DNA from: DASSBG01 sp963800395
Lineage (GTDB): Bacteria > Pseudomonadota > Gammaproteobacteria > Xanthomonadales > Rhodanobacteraceae
Assembly: GCA_963800395.1 (NCBI GenBank)
Contig: CAWDBD010000002.1
Coordinates: 62,001 to 126,000, forward strand
Reading direction: 5' to 3'
Length of the DNA: 64,000 nucleotides
Shown in pieces: positions 49,508-58,996 of this stretch. The position numbers and the translations under genes were made by a program. The notes below the pieces were generated by a model, which saw only the letters and a program-made list of their open reading frames with translations, had not been told where the DNA came from and made no database searches. Each line of letters begins with the position of its first letter. Positions within the stretch are counted from its first letter, which is position 1.

Positions 49508-52108
49508 ATGAGCCCTCTCCGTACCGTCCTGCCCGCCGACGCCCCCTGGGTTGTCATGAAGTTCGGCGGCACCAGCGTGGCCAGCGCCGAGCGCTGGCAG
49601 ACCATTCGCGAACTGGCTGCCGATCGTCAGGCCGAGGGCAAACGCGTGTTGATCGTGGTCTCGGCGCTGGCTGGCGTGACCAACGCACTCAAGGACTTGT
49701 GCGAGCAGACAGACATTTCAGTGCGCGAGTCGGCGGCAATCCGGGTCGGTCAGTGTCATCACGCATTGGCTGCGGAGATGGCCATGGACCTTCCCGAAGC
49801 CGTGCAGGGTCATCTCGACAGCCTGATCGGGCTGGCGCGCGCGGGCAGCGCTGACGGCAGCCAGCTGTTGTGGCGGGCGCAGGTACAGGCCCACGGCGAA
49901 CTGATGTCGAGCGCCATGGGTGCCGGCTATCTGTCGGCACGGGGCCTGGCTGCGGCCTGGATCGATTCACGTGATTGCCTGCGCTGCATCAGCCTGCCGA
50001 ACCAGAATGAACGCACCCGGGTGCTATCGGCATCCGTGGACCCGCGACCGGACCCTGAGCTGGCCGAACGCCTTGCAGCGCAGGGTGATGTACTGATCGC
50101 GCAAGGTTTCATCGCCCGCGACCAGGAGGGTCGGTGCGTGTTGCTGGGGCGTGGTGGGTCAGATACTTCTGCGACCTGTTTCGGTGCGGTCCTCAATGCC
50201 GAGCGCGTGGAAATCTGGACCGACGTGGCCGGGCTGTTCAGTGCGAACCCGCGCCAGGTGCCCGGGGCCAGGCTGTTGCGGCGGCTCGACTATGAGGAAG
50301 CCCAGGAGATTGCCACCACCGGTGCCAGGGTGCTGCATCCGCGTTGCCTGTCACCACTGAAGCAGCCGCGGGTGCCCTTGTGGATTCGAGACACCCATCA
50401 ACCCCGGCTCGAGGGTACCGAAATCGGGCCGCAGGTGCGCGAGACCGCGCCCAGCGTCAAGGCCATTTCCAGCCGCAAGGGCATCACCCTGATTTCGATG
50501 GAGTCGGTGGGCATGTGGCAGCAGGTCGGGTTTCTGGCCGAAGTATTCGAGGCCTTTCGTCGCCACGGCCTGTCGGTGGACCTGATCGGCTCGGCCGAAA
50601 CCAATGTCACCGTGTCGCTGGATCCGACCGAGAATCTGCTCGACTCCGATGCCCTGGCGTCGCTGGCTGCCGATCTCGCCGCCGTGTGCCGGGTCAAGGT
50701 GATCGCGCCCTGTGCTGCGGTAACCCTGGTCGGGCGCGGCATGCGTGCCATGCTGCACCAGCTTTCGTCCGTGCTGGCCGAATTCGGGCAATTGCGCGTG
50801 CACCTGATATCGCAGTCGTCCAACAATTTGAACCTGACCTTCGTGGTGGATGAGGAGGTGGTCGACGACCTCTTGCCGCGCCTGCACGAGTTGCTGGTCC
50901 GTGCCGGCAGCCTGCGCAGCGATGACAGCGAGTTGTTCGGTCCCAGCTGGCGGGTCTTGTACGGGCAGGGGGAACAGGCGCTGGCGCCCGCCTGGTGGCA
51001 TGAGCGCCGGGATACGCTTGTCGAGCTGGCCGAGCAGCGCAGCCCGCGCTACGTCTACCATCTGCCCACCGTGCTGGCGCGCCTGGAGGAGCTCGCCAGC
51101 CTGAGCGCGGTTGACCGCCTGTGCTACGCCATCAAGGCCAATGTGCATCCCCGTCTGCTGCAGGCGATAGCCGCTTGCGGCGTGACGCTGGAATGCGTGT
51201 CACCCGGCGAGTTGCGAGCCGCCGCTGCAGCCGCTCCCGAGGCGGATCGTCTGTTCACGCCCAACTTCGCACGTCGCTCGGACTATGTCGAAGCGGTGCA
51301 GGCCGGGGTCACGGTGACACTGGACGCCCTGCATCCGCTGGAGCATTGGGGCGAGCTGTTTGCGGGCCAGGCGATCATGTTGCGGGTCGATCTGGGGCGT
51401 GGCCTGGGGCATCACGAAAAGGTTCGTACCGGGGGCAGCGCATCCAAGTTCGGCCTGCCACTGGACCAGCTTGATCGTTTTCTGCAACTTGCCCGCGAGC
51501 ACGGGATCAGGGTGCATGGCCTGCATGCGCACCTGGGTTCGGGCATTCTGGACGCAGGACACTGGGGCGAAGTGTACGCACAGCTTGCCAGTCTGGCTGA
51601 CCGCATCGGCAGCGTGGAGGTGCTCAATATCGGTGGCGGCCTGGGCGTGCCGTCGCACCCGGGGGAACAGCCGCTGGATATTGCCGAACTCGAACGCGTT
51701 CTGGTCGAGGTCAAGGCCGTCTACCCGCACTACCGGGTGTGGATGGAACCGGGGCGCTACCTGGTGGCCGAGGCGGGCGTGCTGCTGGCCCGCGTCACCC
51801 AGAGCAAGCGCAAGGGCGGGATCAACTATCTCGGCATCGATGCCGGCATGCACAACCTGATCCGTCCTGCGCTGTATGAATCCTGGCACCTGATCGCCAA
51901 TCTTTCCCGCCTCGACTCGCCGGCCGATACCCTGTACCAGGTGGTGGGGCCGATCTGTGAATCCGGCGACGTGCTGGGCAATGATCGTCGCTTGCCCGAG
52001 TCGCATGAAGGCGATGTGATCCTGATCGCACAGACCGGTGCCTACGGCGCGGTCATGGCGTCCAACTACAATCTCCGTGAAGCCGCCGACGAGATCATCC
52101 TCGAATGA
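49508..52108 (+). CDS. lysAC: Bifunctional aspartate kinase/diaminopimelate decarboxylase
   Basis: 866 residues from the ATG at 49508. Aspartokinase (1-450): VMKFGGTSVAS, GRGGSDTSA, EIWTDVAGLF, then two ACT domains with SRKGITLISMES and IGSAETNVTVSL. Diaminopimelate decarboxylase (about 470-866): CYAIKANVHP with the PLP lysine, HLGSGI, NIGGGLGVPS, MEPGRYLVAEAG and CESGDVLG. It catalyses the first and last steps of lysine synthesis in one chain, a fusion known in Xanthomonas. Its stop overlaps the murL start by ATGA, linking DAP/lysine flux to the wall genes. The ribosome binding site is weak. Confidence 0.95.
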   Translation: MSPLRTVLPADAPWVVMKFGGTSVASAERWQTIRELAADRQAEGKRVLIVVSALAGVTNALKDLCEQTDISVRESAAIRVGQCHHALAAEMAMDLPEAVQGHLDSLIGLARAGSADGSQLLWRAQVQAHGELMSSAMGAGYLSARGLAAAWIDSRDCLRCISLPNQNERTRVLSASVDPRPDPELAERLAAQGDVLIAQGFIARDQEGRCVLLGRGGSDTSATCFGAVLNAERVEIWTDVAGLFSANPRQVPGARLLRRLDYEEAQEIATTGARVLHPRCLSPLKQPRVPLWIRDTHQPRLEGTEIGPQVRETAPSVKAISSRKGITLISMESVGMWQQVGFLAEVFEAFRRHGLSVDLIGSAETNVTVSLDPTENLLDSDALASLAADLAAVCRVKVIAPCAAVTLVGRGMRAMLHQLSSVLAEFGQLRVHLISQSSNNLNLTFVVDEEVVDDLLPRLHELLVRAGSLRSDDSELFGPSWRVLYGQGEQALAPAWWHERRDTLVELAEQRSPRYVYHLPTVLARLEELASLSAVDRLCYAIKANVHPRLLQAIAACGVTLECVSPGELRAAAAAAPEADRLFTPNFARRSDYVEAVQAGVTVTLDALHPLEHWGELFAGQAIMLRVDLGRGLGHHEKVRTGGSASKFGLPLDQLDRFLQLAREHGIRVHGLHAHLGSGILDAGHWGEVYAQLASLADRIGSVEVLNIGGGLGVPSHPGEQPLDIAELERVLVEVKAVYPHYRVWMEPGRYLVAEAGVLLARVTQSKRKGGINYLGIDAGMHNLIRPALYESWHLIANLSRLDSPADTLYQVVGPICESGDVLGNDRRLPESHEGDVILIAQTGAYGAVMASNYNLREAADEIILE

Positions 52109-53457
52109 GCAATCCACCTGATCCACGCCAGGCCCGGGCCTTCCGTTTCGTGCGCTGCGCATTTGCCGATGGCGAAGCCACGCTGGTGTACGCGTTTGAT
52201 GACGGTCCGGAGCTGGTCGAGACGATCCGGTTTCCGAATGCGCCAGCGTTGCCGCCGGCGCGGCAGGCCGCATTCGATGCGGCCCTGCGCCTCCTGCATC
52301 TGGTTGCCGGAGTCAGTTACTACAAGGCCGGTGTGCCTGCCGAGATACGCGTCGACAACGGCTTGCCGGATGACGCCACCGCCGATCTCATGGATGTGCT
52401 GTATCGGCATGGACTGGCCGAATTTGCCTATCGCAACAAGCTCGATCTGGGCGAGCGGATTGTTTTTCCGCGCGGCGGACCGGCAGCCAGGCCGTCTGCC
52501 CGGGCGGCGCTGCCGCAACGCAGCCTGATCCCTATTGGCGGCGGCAAGGACTCTCTGGTCGCCATCGAGGCCATCAAGGCCATCGGTGGCGAGGCCAGCG
52601 TGGCCTGGGTGGGCAATTCTCCGCTTATCGCCAACTGCGCCCGGCTTACCGGCCTGCCCGCGCTGAACATGGGCCGCGAGCTGTCTCCGATCCTGTTCCA
52701 GTACAACCGCATGGGTGCCTGGAACGGGCATATTCCGGTGACAGCGGTCAATTCGGCCATTCTGATCGTGGCAGCGGTGCTATACGGCTTCGATTCGATC
52801 ACCTTCGCCAACGAGCGCTCGGCCTCTGCCGCAACCCTGGAATACGAGGGCCAGGAGGTCAACCACCAGTGGAGCAAGGGCTTCGAGTTCGAGCGCCGCT
52901 TGCATGACTGGGTGCATTCGCATGTCGCGCCTGATCTCGACTACTGCTCGCTGCTGCGACCATTTGCAGAGCTGGGCGTTACCTGCGCTTTTGCGCGCCT
53001 GGGTGTCGACTATTTTGATGCCTTTTCCAGTTGCAACCGCAATTTCCGCATACTCGGGCCCAAGCCCGCGGACCGCTGGTGCGGTCAGTGCCCCAAATGC
53101 CATTTCGTGTTTCTGGCGCTGGCACCGTTCATGCCCAAGCCGCGCCTGCTGGGCATTTTCGGGCGCAACCTGCTCGACGATGAGGACCAGTGTGGCGGTT
53201 TCGATGCTCTGATCGAATATCACGATCACAAGCCGTTCGAGTGCGTCGGCGAGGCGGCCGAGGCGCGCGCGGCCATGTTTGCGCTGAGCCAGCGCCCCGA
53301 GTGGGCCGAGGATGCCTTGCTGCGCCGCTTCACCCGCGACATCCTGCCGCAGCTCGATCGGGCGGAACTGGCACTGCAGCCCTGGCTGGAGCCTGCCGGC
53401 GAGCACGGCATTCCTGCCCGATTGCGCGGAGCCCTGGATGCGATTCGCGGCGCTTGA
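52105..53457 (+). CDS. murL: UDP-MurNAc-L-Ala-L-Glu epimerase
   Basis: 450 residues. The ATP-binding loop IPIGGGKDSLVAIEAIK (PP-loop like) at about 138-155, LPALNMGRELSPILFQYN, FANERSASAATLEYEG and a zinc-like WCGQCPKCHFVFLALAPF near residue 328 match MurL described in Xanthomonas, which epimerises the L-Glu of UDP-MurNAc-L-Ala-L-Glu to D-Glu with ATP. Adjacent murD2 supplies the substrate. The start overlaps lysAC by ATGA and the end overlaps murD2 by 20 bases, so the three genes form one tightly coupled operon. Confidence 0.9.
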   Translation: MSNPPDPRQARAFRFVRCAFADGEATLVYAFDDGPELVETIRFPNAPALPPARQAAFDAALRLLHLVAGVSYYKAGVPAEIRVDNGLPDDATADLMDVLYRHGLAEFAYRNKLDLGERIVFPRGGPAARPSARAALPQRSLIPIGGGKDSLVAIEAIKAIGGEASVAWVGNSPLIANCARLTGLPALNMGRELSPILFQYNRMGAWNGHIPVTAVNSAILIVAAVLYGFDSITFANERSASAATLEYEGQEVNHQWSKGFEFERRLHDWVHSHVAPDLDYCSLLRPFAELGVTCAFARLGVDYFDAFSSCNRNFRILGPKPADRWCGQCPKCHFVFLALAPFMPKPRLLGIFGRNLLDDEDQCGGFDALIEYHDHKPFECVGEAAEARAAMFALSQRPEWAEDALLRRFTRDILPQLDRAELALQPWLEPAGEHGIPARLRGALDAIRGA

Positions 53458-54856
53458 AGGCAAGCGTGTAGCGGTCTGGGGCGCCGGCCGCGAAGGTCGT
53501 GCGGCGCTGGCGGCGCTGGCACGGCGCTTGCCGGATTTGCCGGTGACCCTGTTTTGCAGGCCGGAGGAAGCCCGTGTGCTTGAAGCCGGGACCGGGGACC
53601 GGGACCCGGCGACCGGGAGGAGCAACGGCCGGCCAGGTGGATCGCCATGGCAAGACCGGCTGACGATTGATGCCGGTGAGCCGGATGCCAACGTGCTGGC
53701 CGGCTTTGATGTGGTGATCAAGTCACCGGGCATTTCCGCCTACAAGCTGGATATTCTTGCAGCGCAACGGCAGGGCACCGTATTCACTTCCGGTACCGCG
53801 CTATGGTTTGGTGAAAACCCTGATGCGCGAGTCATCGGCGTCACTGGCAGCAAGGGCAAGAGCACCACGGCGGCGATGATCGCCCACCTGGCGCGCAGCA
53901 TCGACGTCACCACGGCGCTGGCCGGCAATATCGGCCTGCCGCTGCTGGAACTGGACGGTCAATCGGCCGATCTGTGGGTGGTGGAGCTCTCCAGTTTCCA
54001 GACCGGAGACGCGGGGTCGCTGAACGTGGGTGTTGTCACCAGCCTGTTCCCGGAGCATCTGGACTGGCACGGCTCGGCCGAGCGATATTTTGCCGACAAG
54101 TTGAAACTGGCCGAAGTATCGCGCAGCGTGCTGGTCAATGCGGGCCAGCCGGAGTTGCTGGCGCGCACTGCAATTCATCCCCGGCGCCTGGTGTTCGGCG
54201 ATGCCGATGGCTGGCATGTCGATGCCGAAGGCTGGATAGCGCGCGGCACCGAGCGCGTGGTGGATGGCCGCGAATTGTCACTGTCCGGCGTGCACAATCG
54301 CCTCAATGCCTGTGCAGCACTGGCCGCGCTGGAGCAGGCCGGCTTCGATGCGGTCGCAGCCGCCACGTCGCTCGCGGATTTCCGTCCCTTGCCGCATCGG
54401 CTGCAAACGCTGGGCCAGCGCAACGGCATCACCTGGATCGATGATTCCATCAGTACCACGCCCCAGGCGACGCTGGCCGCCATCGACAGCATTGACCAGC
54501 GCCCGCTTGCAGTCATCGTCGGCGGCTACGACCGCGGCCTGGACTGGGGCGGGTTTGCCGCGGCCGTTGCGCGCCATGAACAGGTCACGCTGGTGATGCA
54601 GGGGGACAACAGTCCGCGTATCGCCGCAGCGCTTGCCGATCACGGGGTTTCAGGAGCCGTGTCCTGCGCCGACCTGACCCTGGCCGTGGCCCAGGCGCAA
54701 GCCTTGATCGGTAGCGATGGCTGCGTGGCCCTGTCGCCCGGCGCTCCCAGTTTCGATCAGTTTCGCGACTATGCCGAACGCGGGTGCCGTTTCGCCGAGC
54801 TGGCCGGGTTCTCGCCAGACAAGGTGAGCCGGATAGTCGGGCTCGGCATCGCTTGA
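53438..54856 (+). CDS. murD2: UDP-MurNAc-L-Ala--L-Glu ligase
   Basis: 472 residues from the ATG at 53438. Mur ligase fold: GAGREGRAAL nucleotide site, GVTGSKGKSTTAAMI P-loop, ELSSFQTGD, LFPEHLDWHG, HNRLNACAALAALE and SISTTPQATLAAID. It adds L-Glu rather than D-Glu in the MurD2/MurL route, inferred from the murL neighbour since the fold alone does not tell the stereochemistry. A 20-residue insertion around TGDRDPATGR in the N-terminal domain is encoded by heptamer repeats. Confidence 0.9.
   Translation: MRFAALEGKRVAVWGAGREGRAALAALARRLPDLPVTLFCRPEEARVLEAGTGDRDPATGRSNGRPGGSPWQDRLTIDAGEPDANVLAGFDVVIKSPGISAYKLDILAAQRQGTVFTSGTALWFGENPDARVIGVTGSKGKSTTAAMIAHLARSIDVTTALAGNIGLPLLELDGQSADLWVVELSSFQTGDAGSLNVGVVTSLFPEHLDWHGSAERYFADKLKLAEVSRSVLVNAGQPELLARTAIHPRRLVFGDADGWHVDAEGWIARGTERVVDGRELSLSGVHNRLNACAALAALEQAGFDAVAAATSLADFRPLPHRLQTLGQRNGITWIDDSISTTPQATLAAIDSIDQRPLAVIVGGYDRGLDWGGFAAAVARHEQVTLVMQGDNSPRIAAALADHGVSGAVSCADLTLAVAQAQALIGSDGCVALSPGAPSFDQFRDYAERGCRFAELAGFSPDKVSRIVGLGIA
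53587..53621. repeat. Heptamer tandem repeat inside murD2
   Basis: GGGACCG occurs twice, then GGACCCG, GCGACCG and GGAGGAG. The encoded peptide reads TGDRDPATGR, closely similar in style to the uvrD insertion. It is placed between strands of the N-terminal Rossmann-like domain and keeps the frame. Confidence 0.8.
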
Positions 54857-55163
54857 ACGACGGATCGCCTGTCAGCGACGACCATGCAACACAAACGGAT
54901 CTGCTCGGGGGAGCGGATGTCTGATGCCTCTGCACGGATTGCCCCGCAGCTGTCTTTATGCTCGCAGGAACAGCCGTCATTTTGCGCGCAGCGTGGCGGA
55001 GCCTCAGAATCGATCTCGACAAAAATACCTGTCGCCTGACAGAACATGGAAAGCGAACTCCGCGACTCCCGTCGCTACGTTCCCTGCGCGCAGCATGATG
55101 GCTTTTGCAGCACGCGGTGATCTGTGGCGTCGTCGAGGTTGGGCGTGAGCAGGGCGTTGTTGT
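54857..55163. other. Intergenic region without recognised features
   Basis: 307 bases between the convergent murD2 and upp genes. Several short frames exist on both strands but none has a ribosome binding site or family likeness. No clear terminator hairpin with a U-run was found. Confidence 0.4.
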
Positions 55164-55799
55164 TCAGGCTTGATTCCTGGTGCCGAAAATCTTGTCGCCG
55201 GCATCACCGAGGCCGGGGCGGATGTAGCCTGATTCGTCGAGGTTGTCATCGATCGATGCGGTATAGATTTCCACATCCGGGTGCACCGCTTCGATACGCC
55301 TCAGACCTTCCGGTGCGGCAACCAGGAACAGCCCCTTGATGCGCTGACAGCCAGCGGCCTTGAGCATGTCAACAGTGGCGATCAGTGTGCCGGCGGTCGC
55401 CAGCATCGGGTCGATGACCATGGCGATGCGCGCGTTCATGCCATGGGTGAGCTTTTCGTAGTAGGCCGTCGGTTCGAGGGTCTGTTCGTCGCGTTCCAGG
55501 CCGACCACGCTGACCTTGGCGGCGGGAATCATGGCGAGAACCCCGGGCAGCATGCCGATGCCCGCGCGCAGAACCGGCACCACGGTAATCTTCTTGCCCT
55601 TGATGCGCTTCACCGAAGTCGGCCCGGCCCAGCCTTCGATGTCGCAGTCTTCGGTTTCCAGGTCGCGCGTGGCCTCGTAGGTCAGCAGTGTGCCGATTTC
55701 GCTGGCCAGCTCGCGAAAATGCTTGGTACTGCGATTGGCCTCGCGCATCAGGCCCAGTTTGTGCCGGATCAGCGGATGGTCGACTTCGACGATTTTCAT
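55164..55799 (-). CDS. upp: Uracil phosphoribosyltransferase
   Basis: 211 residues, the usual length. HPLIRHKLGLMREANRSTK opens the protein, VVPVLRAGIGMLPG and VIDPMLATAGTLIATVDML (PRPP loop) follow and GYIRPGLGDAGDKIFGT closes it, with the uracil-binding C-terminal region. It salvages uracil to UMP. Lies downstream of the M13 peptidase gene with a 104-base gap. Confidence 0.96.
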   Translation of the reverse strand: MKIVEVDHPLIRHKLGLMREANRSTKHFRELASEIGTLLTYEATRDLETEDCDIEGWAGPTSVKRIKGKKITVVPVLRAGIGMLPGVLAMIPAAKVSVVGLERDEQTLEPTAYYEKLTHGMNARIAMVIDPMLATAGTLIATVDMLKAAGCQRIKGLFLVAAPEGLRRIEAVHPDVEIYTASIDDNLDESGYIRPGLGDAGDKIFGTRNQA

Positions 55800-55881
55800 G
55801 GGGCCACACAGAAAACAGATGGCCCCACAGGATACGGCATCTGCGCATGACCCATGAACCGGATCAGAAGCCGCTCATCCT

Positions 55882-55897
55882 GAATCCCTGATCCCGG
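55882..55897. repeat. Short degenerate heptamer repeat
   Basis: GAATCCCTGATCCCGG, of the same GATCCC/GGTCCCG heptamer class as the arrays in uvrD and murD2. It lies just after the stop of the M13 peptidase gene. Confidence 0.5.
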
Positions 55898-55903
55898 CTC
55901 CAG

Positions 55904-58036
55904 TCACCAGATCTGTACGCGCTGATCGGGCTTGAGGTACAGATTCTGATCCGGCTTGACGTCAAAGGCCTTGTACCAGCTGTCCAGGTTGCGCACGGTG
56001 AGTGCGCGGAACTGGCCGGGCGCGTGAACATTGGTGTTGACCTGTCGGCGCAGTGCAGCGTCGCGCATCTTGGTACGCCAGGTCTGGGCAAAGCCCAGGA
56101 AGAAGCGCTGGTCGCCGGTGAGGCCGTCGATCACGGGGGCGGGCTTGCCATCCAGTGACCTCTGGTAGGCGGCATAGGCCACGGTCAGGCCGGACACGTC
56201 GGCAATGTTCTCGCCCAGAGTCTGCTTGCCGTTGATGTGCAGGCCGGGCAGGGCCTCATAGGCATCAAACTGTTTGGCGAGCTTCTCGGTGGCGGCTTTG
56301 AAATGCTTCAGGTCCTCCGGCGTCCACCAGTTGTGCAGACGTCCCTCGGCATCGAACTCGGCGCCCATGTTGTCGAAGCTGTGACTGATCTCGTGGCCCA
56401 TCACCGCGCCAATCGCGCCGTAATTGCGTGCCGGGTCGGCCTTGGGATCGAAGAACGGTGGCTGCAGGATGCCGGCCGGGAACTGCAGCACGTTTTCCAG
56501 TGGCAGGTTGATCGCGTTGACCAGTTGCGGGGTCATCCACCAGTGGTCGTGGTTGACCGGCTTGCCCAATGCAGCAAGCCGCTGCCGGGTATCAAACTTT
56601 TCGGCCTTGATGGCATTGGTGAGCGGATCGTCGGCGCTGACCGTCAGGCCATCGTAGGACGGCCAGTGCTCGGGATAGCCGACTTCGACCTTGAGCGTAT
56701 CCAGCTTGGCGGCTGCCTTCTTGCGCGTGGCCGGCGTCATCCAGTCCAGGTTGTCCAGGCGCGCATGGAAGGCGGCAATCAGGTTCTGCACCATGTCCTC
56801 GGCCTCTTTCTTGGCCGAGGCGGGGAAGTACTGGTCCACGTACAGCTTGCCGACGGCCATGCCGAGACTGCCGCTGGTGGCATCGACGGCCCGCTTCCAG
56901 CGCTCGCGCTGCTGCGGTACACCGTTGAGGGTGTGGCCGTGGAACTCGAAGGCGAGATCGGCAAACTTCTTCGGCAGCAAGGCTGCATGGGCGTCCAGCG
57001 TGTGGAAGCGCATGAGTGCCTTCCAGTCGTCCAGAGGCTGGCTCTGCGTCAGCTTTGACAGGCCCGTGATGGCTTCGGGCTGCCAGGCGTCGATCGTCTT
57101 CTGGCCTTCCAGGCCACCGGCCTTGAAATAGGTGTCCCAGTCCAGTCCGGGTGCCTTCTGCTTGAAATCGGCCGGGGTCCACAGGTTGTTGGCCTTGTCC
57201 ACGTCCTGGCTGTCCAGCAGGCTGGCCTGGGCCTTGGCTATTTCTGTTTCCAGTGCGAACACGCGCTGTGCCTGGTTCTTGGCATCGGCCACGCCGGCTG
57301 CCTTGAGCAGGTCGGCGATGTACGCCTTGTACTTGTCACGATAGCCAGCCATGGTCTTGTCGTCGGACAGATAGTAGTCGCGACTGGGCATGGTCAGCCC
57401 GCCCTGGAGCAGGTAGGCGATGTTGTGCGACGGGTCGGTCAGGCCCTGGGCCACGAACAGACCGAACAGATTCGAGGTATGGAAGTCGGTGGCATTGATC
57501 GGGTCGACATCCTGGCGCAGGCGGTCGCCCAGCACGCGTGCCAGGTCCTTGCGCGAGGTGATGCTGTCGATGGCATCCAGCTCCGTTTTGAGCGGCGCCA
57601 GGCCATGCTTTTCGATGGCGTCGGTATCCATCCAGGCGGCGTAGAAGTCACCGATCTTGCGCTGGATGCTGCCCGCCGGCGCATTGGCCTTGGCCGCGTC
57701 CTGGATAATGGCGGCGGTTTCCTTCTGTGCCTTCTTGTAGGCCACCAGAAAAGCGCCGACGGAGGCGCGGTCGGCAGGAATCTCGGCCGTCTTCAGCCAC
57801 TCGCCATTGGCATACTCGAAGAAGTTGTCGCCCGGCTTGACGGTTTTGTCGATGGCGGCAAGATCAATACCTGCCTCGGGCGCGCTGCTGCTTGCACCTG
57901 CCGCCGGGGTCATCGGTGCAGCGGGTGTCGCGGCGCTGGCGGATGCGGCCTGATCGTTTTGCGAATTATCCGGTGAGCTGCATGCGCCCAGCGCGAGAGC
58001 CATGGCGCAGCCGAGTGTGATGGCGGTCTTCTTCAT
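55904..58036 (-). CDS. M13 family metallopeptidase lipoprotein (neprilysin/PepO-like)
   Basis: 710 residues. The signal ends in a lipobox ALGAC (Cys19) and a Ser/Ala/Pro linker follows, so it is membrane anchored. The M13 N-terminal domain opens with KPGDNFFEYANGEWLK; the zinc motif HEISH is at 548-552 and the third ligand Glu609 is in GENIADVSGL. NAxY-equivalent and the C-terminal VRNLDSWYKAFDV are present. It cuts oligopeptides at hydrophobic residues outside the inner membrane, alongside the M3 and S10 enzymes of this window. Confidence 0.93.
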   Translation of the reverse strand: MKKTAITLGCAMALALGACSSPDNSQNDQAASASAATPAAPMTPAAGASSSAPEAGIDLAAIDKTVKPGDNFFEYANGEWLKTAEIPADRASVGAFLVAYKKAQKETAAIIQDAAKANAPAGSIQRKIGDFYAAWMDTDAIEKHGLAPLKTELDAIDSITSRKDLARVLGDRLRQDVDPINATDFHTSNLFGLFVAQGLTDPSHNIAYLLQGGLTMPSRDYYLSDDKTMAGYRDKYKAYIADLLKAAGVADAKNQAQRVFALETEIAKAQASLLDSQDVDKANNLWTPADFKQKAPGLDWDTYFKAGGLEGQKTIDAWQPEAITGLSKLTQSQPLDDWKALMRFHTLDAHAALLPKKFADLAFEFHGHTLNGVPQQRERWKRAVDATSGSLGMAVGKLYVDQYFPASAKKEAEDMVQNLIAAFHARLDNLDWMTPATRKKAAAKLDTLKVEVGYPEHWPSYDGLTVSADDPLTNAIKAEKFDTRQRLAALGKPVNHDHWWMTPQLVNAINLPLENVLQFPAGILQPPFFDPKADPARNYGAIGAVMGHEISHSFDNMGAEFDAEGRLHNWWTPEDLKHFKAATEKLAKQFDAYEALPGLHINGKQTLGENIADVSGLTVAYAAYQRSLDGKPAPVIDGLTGDQRFFLGFAQTWRTKMRDAALRRQVNTNVHAPGQFRALTVRNLDSWYKAFDVKPDQNLYLKPDQRVQIW

Positions 58037-58167
58037 GATGGTTTGTCCTTGTGCGAGACAGACACTGTAACGCCACTGTGCAGCAAAGCGTCAGTGACTT
58101 TTGGCCCATGCCCGCCAGGGGGGGGGTTATTCATGAGCCCCTGGCAGGGCATAATCGGGAGAAGGTC

Positions 58168-58863
58168 ATGCGCGGGATGGGTCAGGTGTCGACAACGACA
58201 ATACGCGTGTGGGATCTGCCCACGCGCCTGTTTCACTGGTTGCTTGCAGTACTTGTGTTGCTGCAGTTTGGTACGGCTGAATGGGGCTGGCTGGACATGC
58301 GCTGGCACATGCGTTTCGGCTATGCCGTGCTGGTACTGCTCGGCTTTCGCATCGTCTGGGGTCTGATCGGCTCGGAGACCAGCCGGTTTGCGCAATTCGT
58401 GCGCGGGCCGTTGCGTGCCTGGCGTTTCTTCAAGGCCAGTATTGCTGATCGCGAGCATCGCACCATCGGGCACAATCCGCTCGGTGCATGGTCGGTGCTG
58501 GCCATGCTGTGCAGCCTTGCGGTTCAGGCGGCAACCGGCCTCTTTGCCAGCGATGACATCATCAATTTCGGTCCGCTCAATGGTCGTGTGTCGGGCAGCA
58601 CCGCCGAGCTGATGACGACCATCCACCACTGGAACAAATGGGTGCTGCTGGTGCTGATCGGGCTGCACATCATCGCCGTTCTGATGCACCTGATCGGCAA
58701 GCGTGACAACCTGATCGGGCCCATGATCACCGGCATGAAGACCGTGCCGGGCAGGGCGGACGCACCACGCATGGCGCCGTGGTGGTGGGCTGTGCCGATT
58801 GGCGTGCTTGCCGGCCTGCTGGTGTGGGGATTGGTGATCTGGGGTGAAGCTGCGCCATACTGA
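58168..58863 (+). CDS. Cytochrome b561-type membrane protein
   Basis: 231 residues, four predicted membrane helices with histidines suited to bind b-type haem: DLPTRLFHWLLAVLV, DMRWHMRFGYAVLVLL, NPLGAWSVLAMLCSLAVQA and TIHHWNKWVLLVLIGLHIIAVLMH. GGAG six bases before the ATG at 58168 supports this start. Such proteins pass electrons between quinone and periplasmic partners. A link with the flavin-free molybdenum hydroxylase at 44.6-47.3 kb is conceivable but only a guess, as it is distant. Confidence 0.87.
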   Translation: MRGMGQVSTTTIRVWDLPTRLFHWLLAVLVLLQFGTAEWGWLDMRWHMRFGYAVLVLLGFRIVWGLIGSETSRFAQFVRGPLRAWRFFKASIADREHRTIGHNPLGAWSVLAMLCSLAVQAATGLFASDDIINFGPLNGRVSGSTAELMTTIHHWNKWVLLVLIGLHIIAVLMHLIGKRDNLIGPMITGMKTVPGRADAPRMAPWWWAVPIGVLAGLLVWGLVIWGEAAPY

Positions 58864-58996
58864 GGGGGCGTGTCAGCCGAGTTGCGAACTGTCGCGCCCC
58901 GGGGGTCATGCCGGACACCGTCCTGCCGCGGCGAAATGACATGCTGTGCGGATCAGGTGCCAATCGTCTCGACAGACCAATTTGACGGAGGCCTGG

